A DNA stretch of 24,461 nucleotides from an uncultured Bacteroidales bacterium (GTDB lineage: Bacteria > Bacteroidota > Bacteroidia > Bacteroidales > UBA932). The notes beneath the pieces are model-generated. The model made no database searches, had not been told where the DNA came from, and saw nothing but the letters and a program-made list of their open reading frames with translations. The position numbers were made by a program, and so were the translations under genes. The stretch lies in assembly GCA_946530505.1 (NCBI GenBank), contig CAMNAD010000002.1, forward strand, positions 1 through 24,461, read 5' to 3'. Positions 7,784-14,660 of the stretch are shown in pieces (within the stretch, counting starts at the first letter, position 1; every line of letters begins with the position of its first letter).

Positions 7784-8934
7784 CCCATCAGCAGTTTTCC
7801 TACTTTCGGTATGCGGCGGATAAGCACTGCCGCAACGGCTACCGTAACATACGAGCATACCGCCGTGAGCAGTATCTCCACCGGTGTTACCCAAAGGGCG
7901 CTGCCGCCAGTGCCGAGCCAGCCGCGGAAGAGCGCAGAGTATGCCGCCAGCACCAGCATATGCGCCAGATACATACCGTAACTCGCCTGCGATACAGGCA
8001 GTACGATGCGCCTGTAGAAGGCCCCGCCGGAGTTTATCTTGCGCAGCAGAAGGATGGCGCCTATGGCCATCAGCACTACGCCCGTGGAATCGAAAGTGAT
8101 GGTGGTCTCCCACTGCACCGCATAGTCGATGGGGCCATGTACCGGGAAACTGCCGGCCGCAGTGGCCATTATCCTGCGGTAGAAACCCGCGAAGGTGATT
8201 GCAAAGCCCGCGAGGAAGGACGGAACGCCGATGGCGAGAGTCTTCTTCCAGGAAAGATCCCCCACGAAACGGCGGAAATACAGCCCGAGCAGCAGGTAGC
8301 CGATGAATCCGCTGATGTAGTAGAACACGCCGTAGGAGTTCCAGCTGGCCTCCCCCCAGAGGGGATACAGTGCCTGTCTGGGCAGACCGGTGGCTCCCGT
8401 AACAATGGCCTGATGCCCTCCGCCCAGCAGGTCCCTTAGCATAGGGAAGCTAGTGGTGAAGAGCCAGATGCAGAGGTAGACGCCGAGTTCCTTCCGGCCG
8501 ACCTTCTCCGCCCAGGGAGAGAGCAGGGGCATCAGAAGATACACTCCCAGCAGCATATATACGAACCAGAGATGGCCTGCGGCATAGTTGAAATTTACAA
8601 GCAGGCCTTTGAGGTTTTCGGCCGGGCTCCCCCAGCAGAAGGCATATACCAGCGACCATATTGCCAGCGGGATCAGCACGCGGACGGCCCTGCGGCGGGC
8701 GAACTCGCCGGCGCTGTAACGCAGAGGAAAGAGCAGATAACTCGAAGCAAGCGCGAAAAGTGGCACGCAGCAACGCACCAGGGAGTCGATGAATGACGCC
8801 CAGAAGGCATCGCCGGGGGTGAGGACGGCGCTGCCGTCGGCAAGATAGAAGGGTTCTGTGCTGTGGACGACCATAACCATGAAGCAGGCGATTACCCGCA
8901 GCCAATCCACCCAGATTTCGCGTTTGTTTTCCAT
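7780..8934 (-). CDS. Acyltransferase 3 family integral membrane protein
   Basis: This is a 384-residue protein of the OafA/NodX-type acyltransferase 3 family, which acylates surface sugars or other cell-envelope substrates. It begins MENKREIWVDWLRVIACFMVM, the typical first helix with the W-LR-A signature, followed by VHSTEPF (the conserved His region). About ten membrane helices follow. The start at 8934 is chosen over the upstream in-frame ATG at 9042 because the extension is not family-like and would cross the promoter and the peroxidase operators. The gene stands alone, convergent with the barrel gene and divergent from the peroxidase gene. The substrate cannot be deduced. Confidence 0.88.
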   Translation of the reverse strand: MENKREIWVDWLRVIACFMVMVVHSTEPFYLADGSAVLTPGDAFWASFIDSLVRCCVPLFALASSYLLFPLRYSAGEFARRRAVRVLIPLAIWSLVYAFCWGSPAENLKGLLVNFNYAAGHLWFVYMLLGVYLLMPLLSPWAEKVGRKELGVYLCIWLFTTSFPMLRDLLGGGHQAIVTGATGLPRQALYPLWGEASWNSYGVFYYISGFIGYLLLGLYFRRFVGDLSWKKTLAIGVPSFLAGFAITFAGFYRRIMATAAGSFPVHGPIDYAVQWETTITFDSTGVVLMAIGAILLLRKINSGGAFYRRIVLPVSQASYGMYLAHMLVLAAYSALFRGWLGTGGSALWVTPVEILLTAVCSYVTVAVAAVLIRRIPKVGKLLMG

Positions 8935-8938
8935 TTTA

Positions 8939-8968
8939 TAAAGATAGGTATTTTTAGGCGGAGTGCAA
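8939..8968 (-). promoter_or_regulatory. Promoter of the acyltransferase gene
   Basis: On the minus strand there is TTG (8968-8966), a 19-base spacer, then TATCTTTA (8946-8939), one base off TAnnTTTG. It ends 4 bases before the ATG. The TTG lies 12 bases from the first peroxidase operator, so binding there could also affect this gene. Confidence 0.5.
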
Positions 8969-8980
8969 TTTTTTTTCAAA

Positions 8981-8996
8981 ATATCGCTTGCGATAT
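8981..8996. promoter_or_regulatory. Operator 1, palindrome ATATCGC-TT-GCGATAT
   Basis: A perfect 7-base inverted repeat with a two-base centre. It covers the TTG (-33) element of the peroxidase promoter. The TATCG/CGATA half-sites recur in operator 2, which suggests a dimeric MarR-type repressor, probably the product of the gene at 9590. Confidence 0.65.
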
Positions 8997-9017
8997 AAAA
9001 TTCTTTGCCTACATTTG
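8988..9017 (+). promoter_or_regulatory. Promoter of the peroxidase/OhrR operon
   Basis: TTG at 8988-8990, a 19-base spacer, and TACATTTG at 9010-9017 match the Bacteroidota promoter consensus. The -33 element lies in operator 1 and the last base of the -7 box touches operator 2, the arrangement expected for repression by blocking polymerase. Unlike its neighbours this transcript would have a leader of about 25 bases. Confidence 0.7.
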
Positions 9018-9032
9018 TATCGCAAACGATAT
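9017..9032. promoter_or_regulatory. Operator 2, GTATCGCAAACGATAT
   Basis: A second TATCG-N4-CGATA inverted repeat, 36 bases centre to centre from operator 1, overlapping the expected transcription start of the peroxidase operon. The half-sites are identical to those in operator 1. Confidence 0.65.
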
Positions 9033-9047
9033 AAATCAACAAAAGAT

Positions 9048-9590
9048 ATGGCTAAGCTTTATGATTTCAAGGCCCTGAACAACAAGGGCGCAGAGGTGGA
9101 CTTCGCACAGTTCGAAGGTAAACCTGTTCTCATCGTGAATACCGCAAGCAAGTGCGGCTTCACTCCCCAGTATGACGGACTCGAGGCCCTGTATCAGAAA
9201 TACAAGGACCGCGGCCTCGTGATCATCGGCTTCCCCTGCGACCAGTTCGCACATCAGGAGCCCGGCAGCGACGAGGAGATCGCCGAGTTCTGCCGTCTCA
9301 ATCATGGCGTGACCTTCCCTCTGATGAGCAAGATAGAGGTGAACGGAGCCAATGAACACCCAATTTTCACTTTCCTGAAAGCTGCCGCTCCCACAGAGGA
9401 GTATCACGGGCTTAAGGCAAAGGCGACAGCGAAGATGCTCAAGGGCATCAGCAAGACTTATCAGAAGGAGAGCGACATCCGCTGGAACTTCACCAAGTTC
9501 CTTGTAGGCCGCGACGGTGTCACGGTAAAGCGTTATGCTCCCACCACCGAGCCCAAGGATTTTGAGAAGGATATCGAAGCTGCTCTTTGA
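9048..9590 (+). CDS. Glutathione peroxidase family (thiol peroxidase)
   Basis: This is a 180-residue cytoplasmic peroxidase that reduces hydrogen and organic peroxides; bacterial members usually draw electrons from thioredoxin. The catalytic site is visible: C36 in NTASKCGFTP, Q70 in AHQEPG, and W146-N147 in IRWNF. It uses Cys, not Sec. The canonical FPCNQF is FPCDQF here, which is a mild change. The start at 9048 (MAKLYDF) is preferred because the in-frame extension to 8988 crosses promoter and operator. The stop overlaps the regulator start by one base (TGATG), so the two are coupled. Confidence 0.93.
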   Translation: MAKLYDFKALNNKGAEVDFAQFEGKPVLIVNTASKCGFTPQYDGLEALYQKYKDRGLVIIGFPCDQFAHQEPGSDEEIAEFCRLNHGVTFPLMSKIEVNGANEHPIFTFLKAAAPTEEYHGLKAKATAKMLKGISKTYQKESDIRWNFTKFLVGRDGVTVKRYAPTTEPKDFEKDIEAAL

Positions 9591-10027
9591 TGAAAGAAGA
9601 ACTGAGGATCGACAACCAGCTGTGCTTCCGTCTGTACACGGCTTCCCGGCTTATCACGCAGGCTTATACGCCTATGCTGAATAAGCTGGGGCTGACCTAC
9701 CCGCAGTATCTGGTGATGATGGTGCTGTGGGAGAGGGACGGCCAGCCGGTTAACGACATCGCGAAACGTCTGTTCCTGGAGACCAATACCGTGACGCCGC
9801 TGCTGAAGCGGATGGAGGCGGAGGGGCTCGTGGAGAGGCTGCGCGACGCGGCCGACGGGCGGAAGGTGCTGGTGCGGCTGACCGCCGCGGGGAGGGCCCT
9901 GGAGGCCGCGGCCGCGTCGGTGCCCGAAGGGCTCGCAGGGGCCCTGCGCCCCTGCCGCAGCCTCGGTCCGGATGCCGCCCCGGGCCTGTTCGCAACCCTC
10001 GACGACATCATAGCGACACTGAAATAA
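9590..10027 (+). CDS. MarR family regulator, OhrR-like (two-Cys)
   Basis: This is a 145-residue winged-helix repressor. The N-terminal pattern LCFRLYTASRLITQAY has C12 at the position of the peroxide-sensing cysteine of OhrR, and LTYPQYLVMMVLWE is typical of the family. The winged helix spans about 35-100, with recognition helix TNTVTPLLKRMEAEGL and wing DAADGRKVLVRLT. A second cysteine, C122, is near the place where two-Cys OhrR proteins form a disulphide. OhrR proteins sense organic hydroperoxides and release DNA on oxidation. Translation is coupled to the peroxidase by TGATG, and the palindromes upstream of the operon are the obvious binding sites. The start is the ATG at 9590; a TTG just upstream is less likely. 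Confidence 0.88.
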   Translation: MKEELRIDNQLCFRLYTASRLITQAYTPMLNKLGLTYPQYLVMMVLWERDGQPVNDIAKRLFLETNTVTPLLKRMEAEGLVERLRDAADGRKVLVRLTAAGRALEAAAASVPEGLAGALRPCRSLGPDAAPGLFATLDDIIATLK

Positions 10028-10067
10028 CGACGAAGGCCGTATCAGGTTTGCAGGCGTGGAGAGGGAA

Positions 10068-11411
10068 TTATACAATTCCAAGTTCAGCGGCCTTCCTGAG
10101 CAGCTCGTTAAGATTTTTCACCTTCATCTTGGAGTAGATGTGCTGTCGATGCGTATTCACCGTATGCACGCTGATGTAGAGATGCTCCGCTATCTGCGCA
10201 GCAGTCATCCCGTCTGAAGTCAGCCGGATAATCTCTACCTCCCGCTTCGAAAGGCCTATGTCGGCAATGCGCTTGCTGCGCTCGATGAGGATGTCTCCCA
10301 CGTAATTGGCGACATCCTGGTTGATGGTGCGGGCGTCTTTGGCCACATCCTGGCATCGCTGGCGGATTTCCTGGGGCGTAAGCTGAAGGGCATCGGCCGA
10401 CAACTGGTCCAGGGCCGACGCATACGCCCCGGCAGGGTTCTTGAGGTCGCGGGAAAGGACGTCGATGATCTGCTCCTTGGTCTCGTTGATCTTCTGAAGC
10501 TCCGCATTGCGCCTCCGCGCACGGAGCAGATAGCTGGTCAGGATAAATATAATGGCCACGGAAAGCAGGATTACCAGGATGAGGATGGAATTCTTGTAGC
10601 CGCGGCGCGCGATCTCCAGTTCCTTCTCCTGCAGCTTGAAGCGGGTTTCCATCTCCGAGATGGTTTCGTCGGACTTCTGCGTCATGTACCGGATAATCTC
10701 GCGGACATAGTCGTCATGAGCTCCCAGGGCCGATTGGGGATCCCCTACGCGCACGTACAGCCGTACCAGGCGGTCGGCCAGGGCGCTGGCCATATAGTGG
10801 TCTTCCGGGGAAACCTCCTCGCGGGCCTTGGCGAAGTACGCCAACGCCTCTTCGTTCCGGCCTCCCTGCTGGAACCAGCGGTACCGGACCAGAAGGGCGT
10901 TCCGGCGCAGGCGCTCTATGCCCACGGAGTCTGCAATGGCCTCTCCGCGGTCCAGCCACTCCCCAGCGGTACGGTAGAGGTCCTTGTCAATGGGATCCGA
11001 CCAGCGGTTGAAACTCACATAGAAGGTGCCGGTGATGATGCTGGCCTCGGCCTCCAGTTCCGCATCCTTCAGCTCCCGCGCGATAGCGAGTGCCTCCTGA
11101 ATATACCCAAGACCTTCTTCGTTCCGGCCGGTTTCCGGGGAGATTTCCGCATAGGAGCAAAGCTTTGCCTTGGCAATGAGAGCAACGCAAAGGTCCTTCT
11201 TTAGGCCGTGTTCCCGGGCTATTTCCTCTGCCTGAAGGGCCTTTTCCCAGGCATCCTCGTCGCGGCTGGTCATAATGTCGATGTTCACGATGGAGGACAG
11301 TGCCTTCACCTTGAGAGAGGGGTCATCGGCCGACAATTCCAGCGCTTTCAGCGCCTTTTCCATGGCCAGGTCGTATTCCTGCCGGGACAAAGACACCGAC
11401 GCCTGCTCCAA
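10068..11411 (-). CDS. TPR - membrane helix - LuxR-type HTH regulator (5' end out of frame)
   Basis: The main frame encodes about 447 residues. Residues 10-235 are helical TPR-like repeats. A coiled segment (about 240-272) leads into one membrane helix (275-296). Then comes a region resembling the dimerisation helix of a histidine kinase (IIDVLSRDLKNPAG, about 315-328) in which the usual His of HDLKNP is R321. A LuxR-type HTH follows at 384-447 (LSKREVEIIRLTSDGMTAAQIAEHL). This layout, with sensor repeats outside and HTH inside, is a known Bacteroidota type. No ATG opens this frame before residue 17; 11411 is a TTG. The natural start is almost certainly at 11523, in another frame, separated by a C7 run (see the separate entry). 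Either the gene is phase-variable or broken, or the sequence has an error. Confidence 0.72.
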   Translation of the reverse strand: MEQASVSLSRQEYDLAMEKALKALELSADDPSLKVKALSSIVNIDIMTSRDEDAWEKALQAEEIAREHGLKKDLCVALIAKAKLCSYAEISPETGRNEEGLGYIQEALAIARELKDAELEAEASIITGTFYVSFNRWSDPIDKDLYRTAGEWLDRGEAIADSVGIERLRRNALLVRYRWFQQGGRNEEALAYFAKAREEVSPEDHYMASALADRLVRLYVRVGDPQSALGAHDDYVREIIRYMTQKSDETISEMETRFKLQEKELEIARRGYKNSILILVILLSVAIIFILTSYLLRARRRNAELQKINETKEQIIDVLSRDLKNPAGAYASALDQLSADALQLTPQEIRQRCQDVAKDARTINQDVANYVGDILIERSKRIADIGLSKREVEIIRLTSDGMTAAQIAEHLYISVHTVNTHRQHIYSKMKVKNLNELLRKAAELGIV

Positions 11412-11523
11412 AAGTTCTATACAGGAGTGGGGGGGTAAGTGTTTTTTCTGCCCGGTAAGACCTGCAGGAAGTGAGCAGCAGCAACAGGGCCAGCGGTATG
11501 GAAAGAAGGCTCAGGTATTTCAT
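11412..11523 (-). pseudogene. Out-of-frame lipoprotein signal of the LuxR-type regulator
   Basis: From the ATG at 11523 the frame gives a clear lipoprotein signal, MKYLSLLSIPLALL then LLLTSC with C20, followed by RSYRAEKTLTPP. It then leaves the main frame at a run of seven C on the coding strand. With six C, translation would pass straight from EKTLTP through HSCIELLEQAS into the TPR frame, giving about 484 residues. With seven C it ends early at about 11323. This looks like one gene split by a homopolymer length change. Confidence 0.65.
11429..11435. repeat. G7/C7 homopolymer tract inside the regulator gene
   Basis: Seven G on the plus strand (seven C in the coding strand) sit about 30 codons after the start at 11523. 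A one-base contraction joins the signal peptide to the TPR/LuxR frame. Tracts of this kind slip during replication and are also a common place for sequencing error. Confidence 0.7.
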
Positions 11524-11544
11524 AGTTGAGGAATCACAGTAAGA

Positions 11545-11552
11545 CAAATATA
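11545..11552 (-). promoter_or_regulatory. -7 box of the LuxR-type regulator promoter
   Basis: TATATTTG on the minus strand is an exact TAnnTTTG match, 21 bases before the ATG at 11523. It supports that ATG as the true start. No well-spaced TTG is seen. Confidence 0.5.
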
Positions 11553-11628
11553 ATGATTTTTGATTCCAAATTCTTTCAAAAAAGCCTTTTCAACGGCTTC
11601 CAGCCCCAAAAATACTGAAATCTCATTA

Positions 11629-11659
11629 TTGTTTTTCTTGTGTTTTCCTCGGATATTTG
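11629..11659 (+). promoter_or_regulatory. Promoter of the small peptide/fimbrillin operon
   Basis: TTG (11629-11631), a 20-base spacer, then GATATTTG (11652-11659), one base off TAnnTTTG. It would give a leader of about 30 bases before the ATG at 11697. The rest of the gap 11553-11696 is AT-rich and holds nothing else I can recognise. Confidence 0.5.
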
Positions 11660-11696
11660 TCCCGTTCGTTTTTGGCAATTTTAAAACAAATGCTAT

Positions 11697-11849
11697 ATGA
11701 AAGAAAAAGGACGTTATTTTTCACCCGAAACAGAGGTGATGGAGTTGAAGCTCGAAGGCGTGATCGCCACGAGTATCACAACTACTGATTTATTGGGAGG
11801 GACCGGAAGTATTCCGGGACCTGAGGACCTTAACGGCGTCGGATTCTAA
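11697..11849 (+). CDS. 50-residue peptide preceding a fimbrillin gene
   Basis: This short frame encodes MKEKGRYFSPETEVMELKLE followed by GVIATSITTTDLLGGTGSIP and GPEDLNGVGF. It has the recurring Bacteroidales pattern of a small peptide with an N-terminal (Y/F)xSPxxEVxE(L/F) motif, a VIATS core and a glycine-rich acidic tail, often found beside fimbrillin or other surface lipoprotein genes. It has no signal peptide or membrane helix. The function of such peptides is, to my knowledge, not established. The stop is 17 bases before the fimbrillin ATG at 11867, so the two genes are probably one operon. The promoter upstream supports it as real. Confidence 0.7.
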   Translation: MKEKGRYFSPETEVMELKLEGVIATSITTTDLLGGTGSIPGPEDLNGVGF

Positions 11850-11866
11850 AAATGGAGGAAAGAGAT

Positions 11867-12781
11867 ATGAAAAAGTCATTGATATTTGCCATGGCAGGCC
11901 TTGTGCTTTTTGCCGCATGCTCCAAAAATGATACTGCAACTCCGGAACCGCAGCCGCAGAAAATGACCGTCACCCTCGGTGCTCCCGCCATGGGGACCAA
12001 AACGGTGCTCACCCCCACCGGAAGCGGAAACATAGGCTTCAAGCAGTCCTGGAAGGAAGGAGACGCTGTGATGTTTCTGTATCTCCATGAAACCCTGAGC
12101 GGCTTGCAGAATGAAAAATTCGTATGCACAAAAGTGAATGTAGACGGCAGCGCTGAGTTTACCTGTGACGAGAGCAACATTGCAACGGCCGTATCATCAG
12201 GGAAGACCAGTCTAAACATTGTTTATCCCTATTCGTCCGAATATGATACCGGTAATTATTATACCCACTTCAAGAATTTTGATGGCACGCTGGAAAAGCT
12301 TCCGGATTACTGTGCATTCAATGCCATAACTAATATTAAAGAAGACGGGACCATTGATGTCGTCAGTTCTTTCAATAACGATGTCGTGATCCTTCGCATC
12401 CCCGCCGGAACGCTGCTGGTAAACGGCGCCACCGGGGCCGAGGACATCAGCATAGGAATCGGTGCTATTGAAGAAGGCAAAATCGGATGCCATTTTGTCG
12501 CGAGGGCGAATCAGGTTGCAGCTGCTACTAACAACGCCGGCGAGTATGTCTATACTCTTCCTGCCAGCATGACCAATGGCGTGCTGGACAAGGATGTTTA
12601 CGCCGTATGGTACCACCACAGCTCCTGGGGACCCTGCCAGCTGAACATCGACGTTGTCTGCAACGGAGGAGCCAACCATATCTACAACCTCGCATCGTAC
12701 AACTTTGTCATGGGCAATGTCTACACCCTCTCCCAGGAAACACTCAAAGCGGGTCACGCAGGTACGGTAATAGATTATTAA
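11867..12781 (+). CDS. Fimbrillin family (Mfa-like) lipoprotein
   Basis: This is a 304-residue lipoprotein with signal MKKSLIFAMAGLVLFAAC (C18). It opens like fimbrillin-family proteins: a strand (MTVTLGAP), a TKT segment, then FKQSWKEGDAVMFLYL, the common SWKEGD motif. The second half (VVILRIPAGTLLVNG onward) resembles the C-terminal fimbrillin transthyretin-like domain. Such proteins are exported as lipoproteins and either polymerise as fimbriae or decorate them. The start at 11867 is preferred to 11852 because GGAGG lies 8 bases upstream and the signal peptide then begins properly. A terminator follows at 12824. No other fimbrial assembly gene is seen nearby. Confidence 0.8.
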   Translation: MKKSLIFAMAGLVLFAACSKNDTATPEPQPQKMTVTLGAPAMGTKTVLTPTGSGNIGFKQSWKEGDAVMFLYLHETLSGLQNEKFVCTKVNVDGSAEFTCDESNIATAVSSGKTSLNIVYPYSSEYDTGNYYTHFKNFDGTLEKLPDYCAFNAITNIKEDGTIDVVSSFNNDVVILRIPAGTLLVNGATGAEDISIGIGAIEEGKIGCHFVARANQVAAATNNAGEYVYTLPASMTNGVLDKDVYAVWYHHSSWGPCQLNIDVVCNGGANHIYNLASYNFVMGNVYTLSQETLKAGHAGTVIDY

Positions 12782-12823
12782 TTCCGCGTTGCAGGGGTAA
12801 CAGCCTGCTGCATTTCACTTTAA

Positions 12824-12855
12824 GGGCTGCCTGCACCCCCGCCGGCAGCCCTTTC
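12824..12855 (+). terminator. Intrinsic terminator after the fimbrillin gene
   Basis: GGGCTGCC (12824-12831) pairs with GGCAGCCC (12844-12851) around a 12-base loop and is followed by TTTCT. It ends the peptide/fimbrillin operon and separates it from the fragment that follows. Confidence 0.65.
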
Positions 12856-12888
12856 TCGTGCGCACTGCCGTCCGTTTCATTAACCAAC

Positions 12889-13326
12889 CAGTGTTCTATT
12901 TTAAAAATTACGGCAACTCTGCCTGAAAGCTGGGCAGGGATAACGTTGTATGCGGTAAGAGTGGAAAACAACGATAAGAGCTTTGGAGCATTGACTTCTA
13001 CAATGGGATTCTTGTACACAAATGGACACGTAGCTATAACAGGAAAAACTGCAAGTGCTGTCACCTACGGCCCTATATTTGGGCTAGGTTTTTTATGGAA
13101 TGCATATTCTGTAAACGACGATCTCGACGGCAGAAAAATAACAGTCTATTATCCATATTTCCCTAACGGACCGGTAGATTATACCAACGGCACTACGCTT
13201 ACTTTGACAGGATACGAGACGCCTGAATCTTATAGGTCGAATGCAGGCGGAACCGTAATTGCAACCAAGACGCTTACAACAACGGTTGACAATGCGGCGG
13301 GTAAAATCTACTCCCTGAATTTTTGA
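12889..13326 (+). pseudogene. Orphan C-terminal fimbrillin-like fragment
   Basis: In one open frame, from about 12892 (CSILKITATLPESWAG) to the TGA at 13324, lies what reads as the C-terminal domain of a second fimbrillin-like protein, ending in TTTVDNAAGKIYSLNF. The frame continues upstream only through the terminator and the out-of-frame fimbrillin gene, which is not coding. There is no signal peptide and no ATG before 13003, so the N-terminal half is missing. It is unlike the intact neighbour in sequence although the topology is similar (ILRIPAG against ILKITAT). It could be a gene remnant or a silent donor cassette. Confidence 0.6.
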
Positions 13327-13356
13327 CGGTGTATAGTACCGACGTTTTACAGTCCA

Positions 13357-13381
13357 GGCTCCCCACCCCGGGGAGCCTTTT
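13357..13381. terminator. Bidirectional terminator between fimbrillin fragment and ATPase
   Basis: GGCTCCCC (13357-13364) pairs perfectly with GGGGAGCC (13370-13377) around a short loop, followed by TTTT. It lies just beyond the end of the convergent ATPase gene and can serve transcripts from the left. It is weaker on the minus strand, where no T-run follows. Confidence 0.6.
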
Positions 13382-13386
13382 GTATC

Positions 13387-14598
13387 TTAATAAAGGAATC
13401 CAAGCATCCAGAGCGGGAGTTTTGCCCCGTCAGGCATGTCCCAGTCATCCGCGAAGATGTATGAATCCGGGATTCCGGCAATCTGCGAGAAATCCTTCCC
13501 TCGGCCTCCTATCTCAAAGGTATATTTGGAATCCACCTTGAAATCGCCGTTAACCTTCCCATATTCCACATTGTGGCCTTCCGACAGGCACCCAACCGCA
13601 AAACATTCCCGGGCAGTACCGATATCGACCTTTCCGGGAGTAAGTGCATGCAAGAGGTTCGGATTTTCCATAAAGACTTTGTCCGGTTTGGCAAGTTTTC
13701 CGATTTTTTTCTTGTCGGAGTATACCAGATTCAAGACTTTTGCATCTCCAAGATATTTGATGTATTCTACAACTGTATCGCGGCCGATTTCGAAGGCAGC
13801 GGCAATCTTATTGGCATTCAGCTCAAAAGGAACCTCGTCGCAGATAAGTTTAATAAGAGCCTGGATTTTCCGGATATTGGAGACATCTACCTTACATATT
13901 TGAGGCAACTCAGTCTCAATGATGTAGTTTATCATCTGTTCAATGCGGATGTAATATTCCCCCTCTCCTTCCAACAGGAAAGGATAGTAGCCTTTCTCCA
14001 GATACTCCTTGAAAAGTACAATGGGTTTGCATTTAGATGTAACCGTTTCCCAAAGGTCATAAGGGTGGGCGAGGATGTCTTCCAATGTCCAGACGGGGAA
14101 CTCAAGTCCATGGTAAAACCGGAGCGCTTCCCGGAAGGAAAGACCAGGCATAGTGTATTTGATAGCACGGCGTGACAAATCCGCATCACCCTCTTTGAAC
14201 CCGAGAAGGGAAGATCCGCTCAGAATCAACTTCAACGAAGGAAACAGTTCATAGATTTCTTTCACTTCACGGCTCCAATCTGCTGTCCCGGGCCTATATT
14301 TATGTATCTCGTCAATTGCAAGCAGTTCACCACCGTGAATAACAAACTCCTCGGCCAAGTCGACAAGCGTGCGAGTGGAGAAATCCACAGTATCTGCCGA
14401 GCAGTATAAGACCTTTCGGTCTCCAAGAGGGTAAGTTCGCTTCAAATGCTGTTTAATTAGCGTAGACTTTCCGACCCCTTTTGCACCCACTATGCTGACT
14501 ATCTGCGCATTCCAATGAATCTGCCACATCTTCTCGCGTATTATTTCCAATGAGGTGCCAGCTAATAGCCGGTCGTGTTTTCTAAACAATGCGTCCAT
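13387..14598 (-). CDS. AAA ATPase with DUF4143 domain
   Basis: This is a 403-residue ATP-binding protein of the AAA_14/DUF4143 type common in Bacteroidota genomes. The Walker A is GAKGVGKS (38-45) and the Walker B is ELLAIDE (91-97) followed by IHKY. An LSGSSLL sensor segment follows, then LSFREALRFY, typical of the family. The C-terminal DUF4143 part has a nuclease-like signature (GDFKVDSKYTFEIGGRGKDF, with D, E and K). The biological role of these proteins is unsettled, and links to toxin-antitoxin or defence functions have been proposed. The gene is monocistronic and visibly AT-richer than the housekeeping genes, suggesting acquisition. Its promoter contains a long inverted repeat. Confidence 0.88.
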   Translation of the reverse strand: MDALFRKHDRLLAGTSLEIIREKMWQIHWNAQIVSIVGAKGVGKSTLIKQHLKRTYPLGDRKVLYCSADTVDFSTRTLVDLAEEFVIHGGELLAIDEIHKYRPGTADWSREVKEIYELFPSLKLILSGSSLLGFKEGDADLSRRAIKYTMPGLSFREALRFYHGLEFPVWTLEDILAHPYDLWETVTSKCKPIVLFKEYLEKGYYPFLLEGEGEYYIRIEQMINYIIETELPQICKVDVSNIRKIQALIKLICDEVPFELNANKIAAAFEIGRDTVVEYIKYLGDAKVLNLVYSDKKKIGKLAKPDKVFMENPNLLHALTPGKVDIGTARECFAVGCLSEGHNVEYGKVNGDFKVDSKYTFEIGGRGKDFSQIAGIPDSYIFADDWDMPDGAKLPLWMLGFLY

Positions 14599-14620
14599 GA
14601 TACCTTCTTTTTTACATCGG

Positions 14621-14651
14621 CAAATATAGCAAAAGTGTTGCGCACAAACAA
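14621..14651 (-). promoter_or_regulatory. Promoter of the DUF4143 ATPase gene
   Basis: On the minus strand: TTG (14651-14649), a 20-base spacer, and TATATTTG (14628-14621), an exact match to the consensus. The spacer and the -33 element are almost entirely occupied by the inverted repeat at 14629-14660. The ATG at 14598 is 22 bases downstream. Confidence 0.7.
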
Positions 14652-14660
14652 CACTTTTGC
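14629..14660. repeat. Perfect 12-bp inverted repeat in the ATPase promoter
   Basis: GCAAAAGTGTTG and CAACACTTTTGC flank an 8-base centre with no mismatch. The repeat begins right next to the -7 box and covers the spacer and the -33 TTG. It is best read as an operator. Confidence 0.8.

Noticed and set aside
12607..12888. 5' part of the plus-strand frame leading into the fimbrillin fragment
   Set aside because: It runs out of frame inside the intact fimbrillin gene and through its terminator. Only the part from about 12889 resembles a protein.
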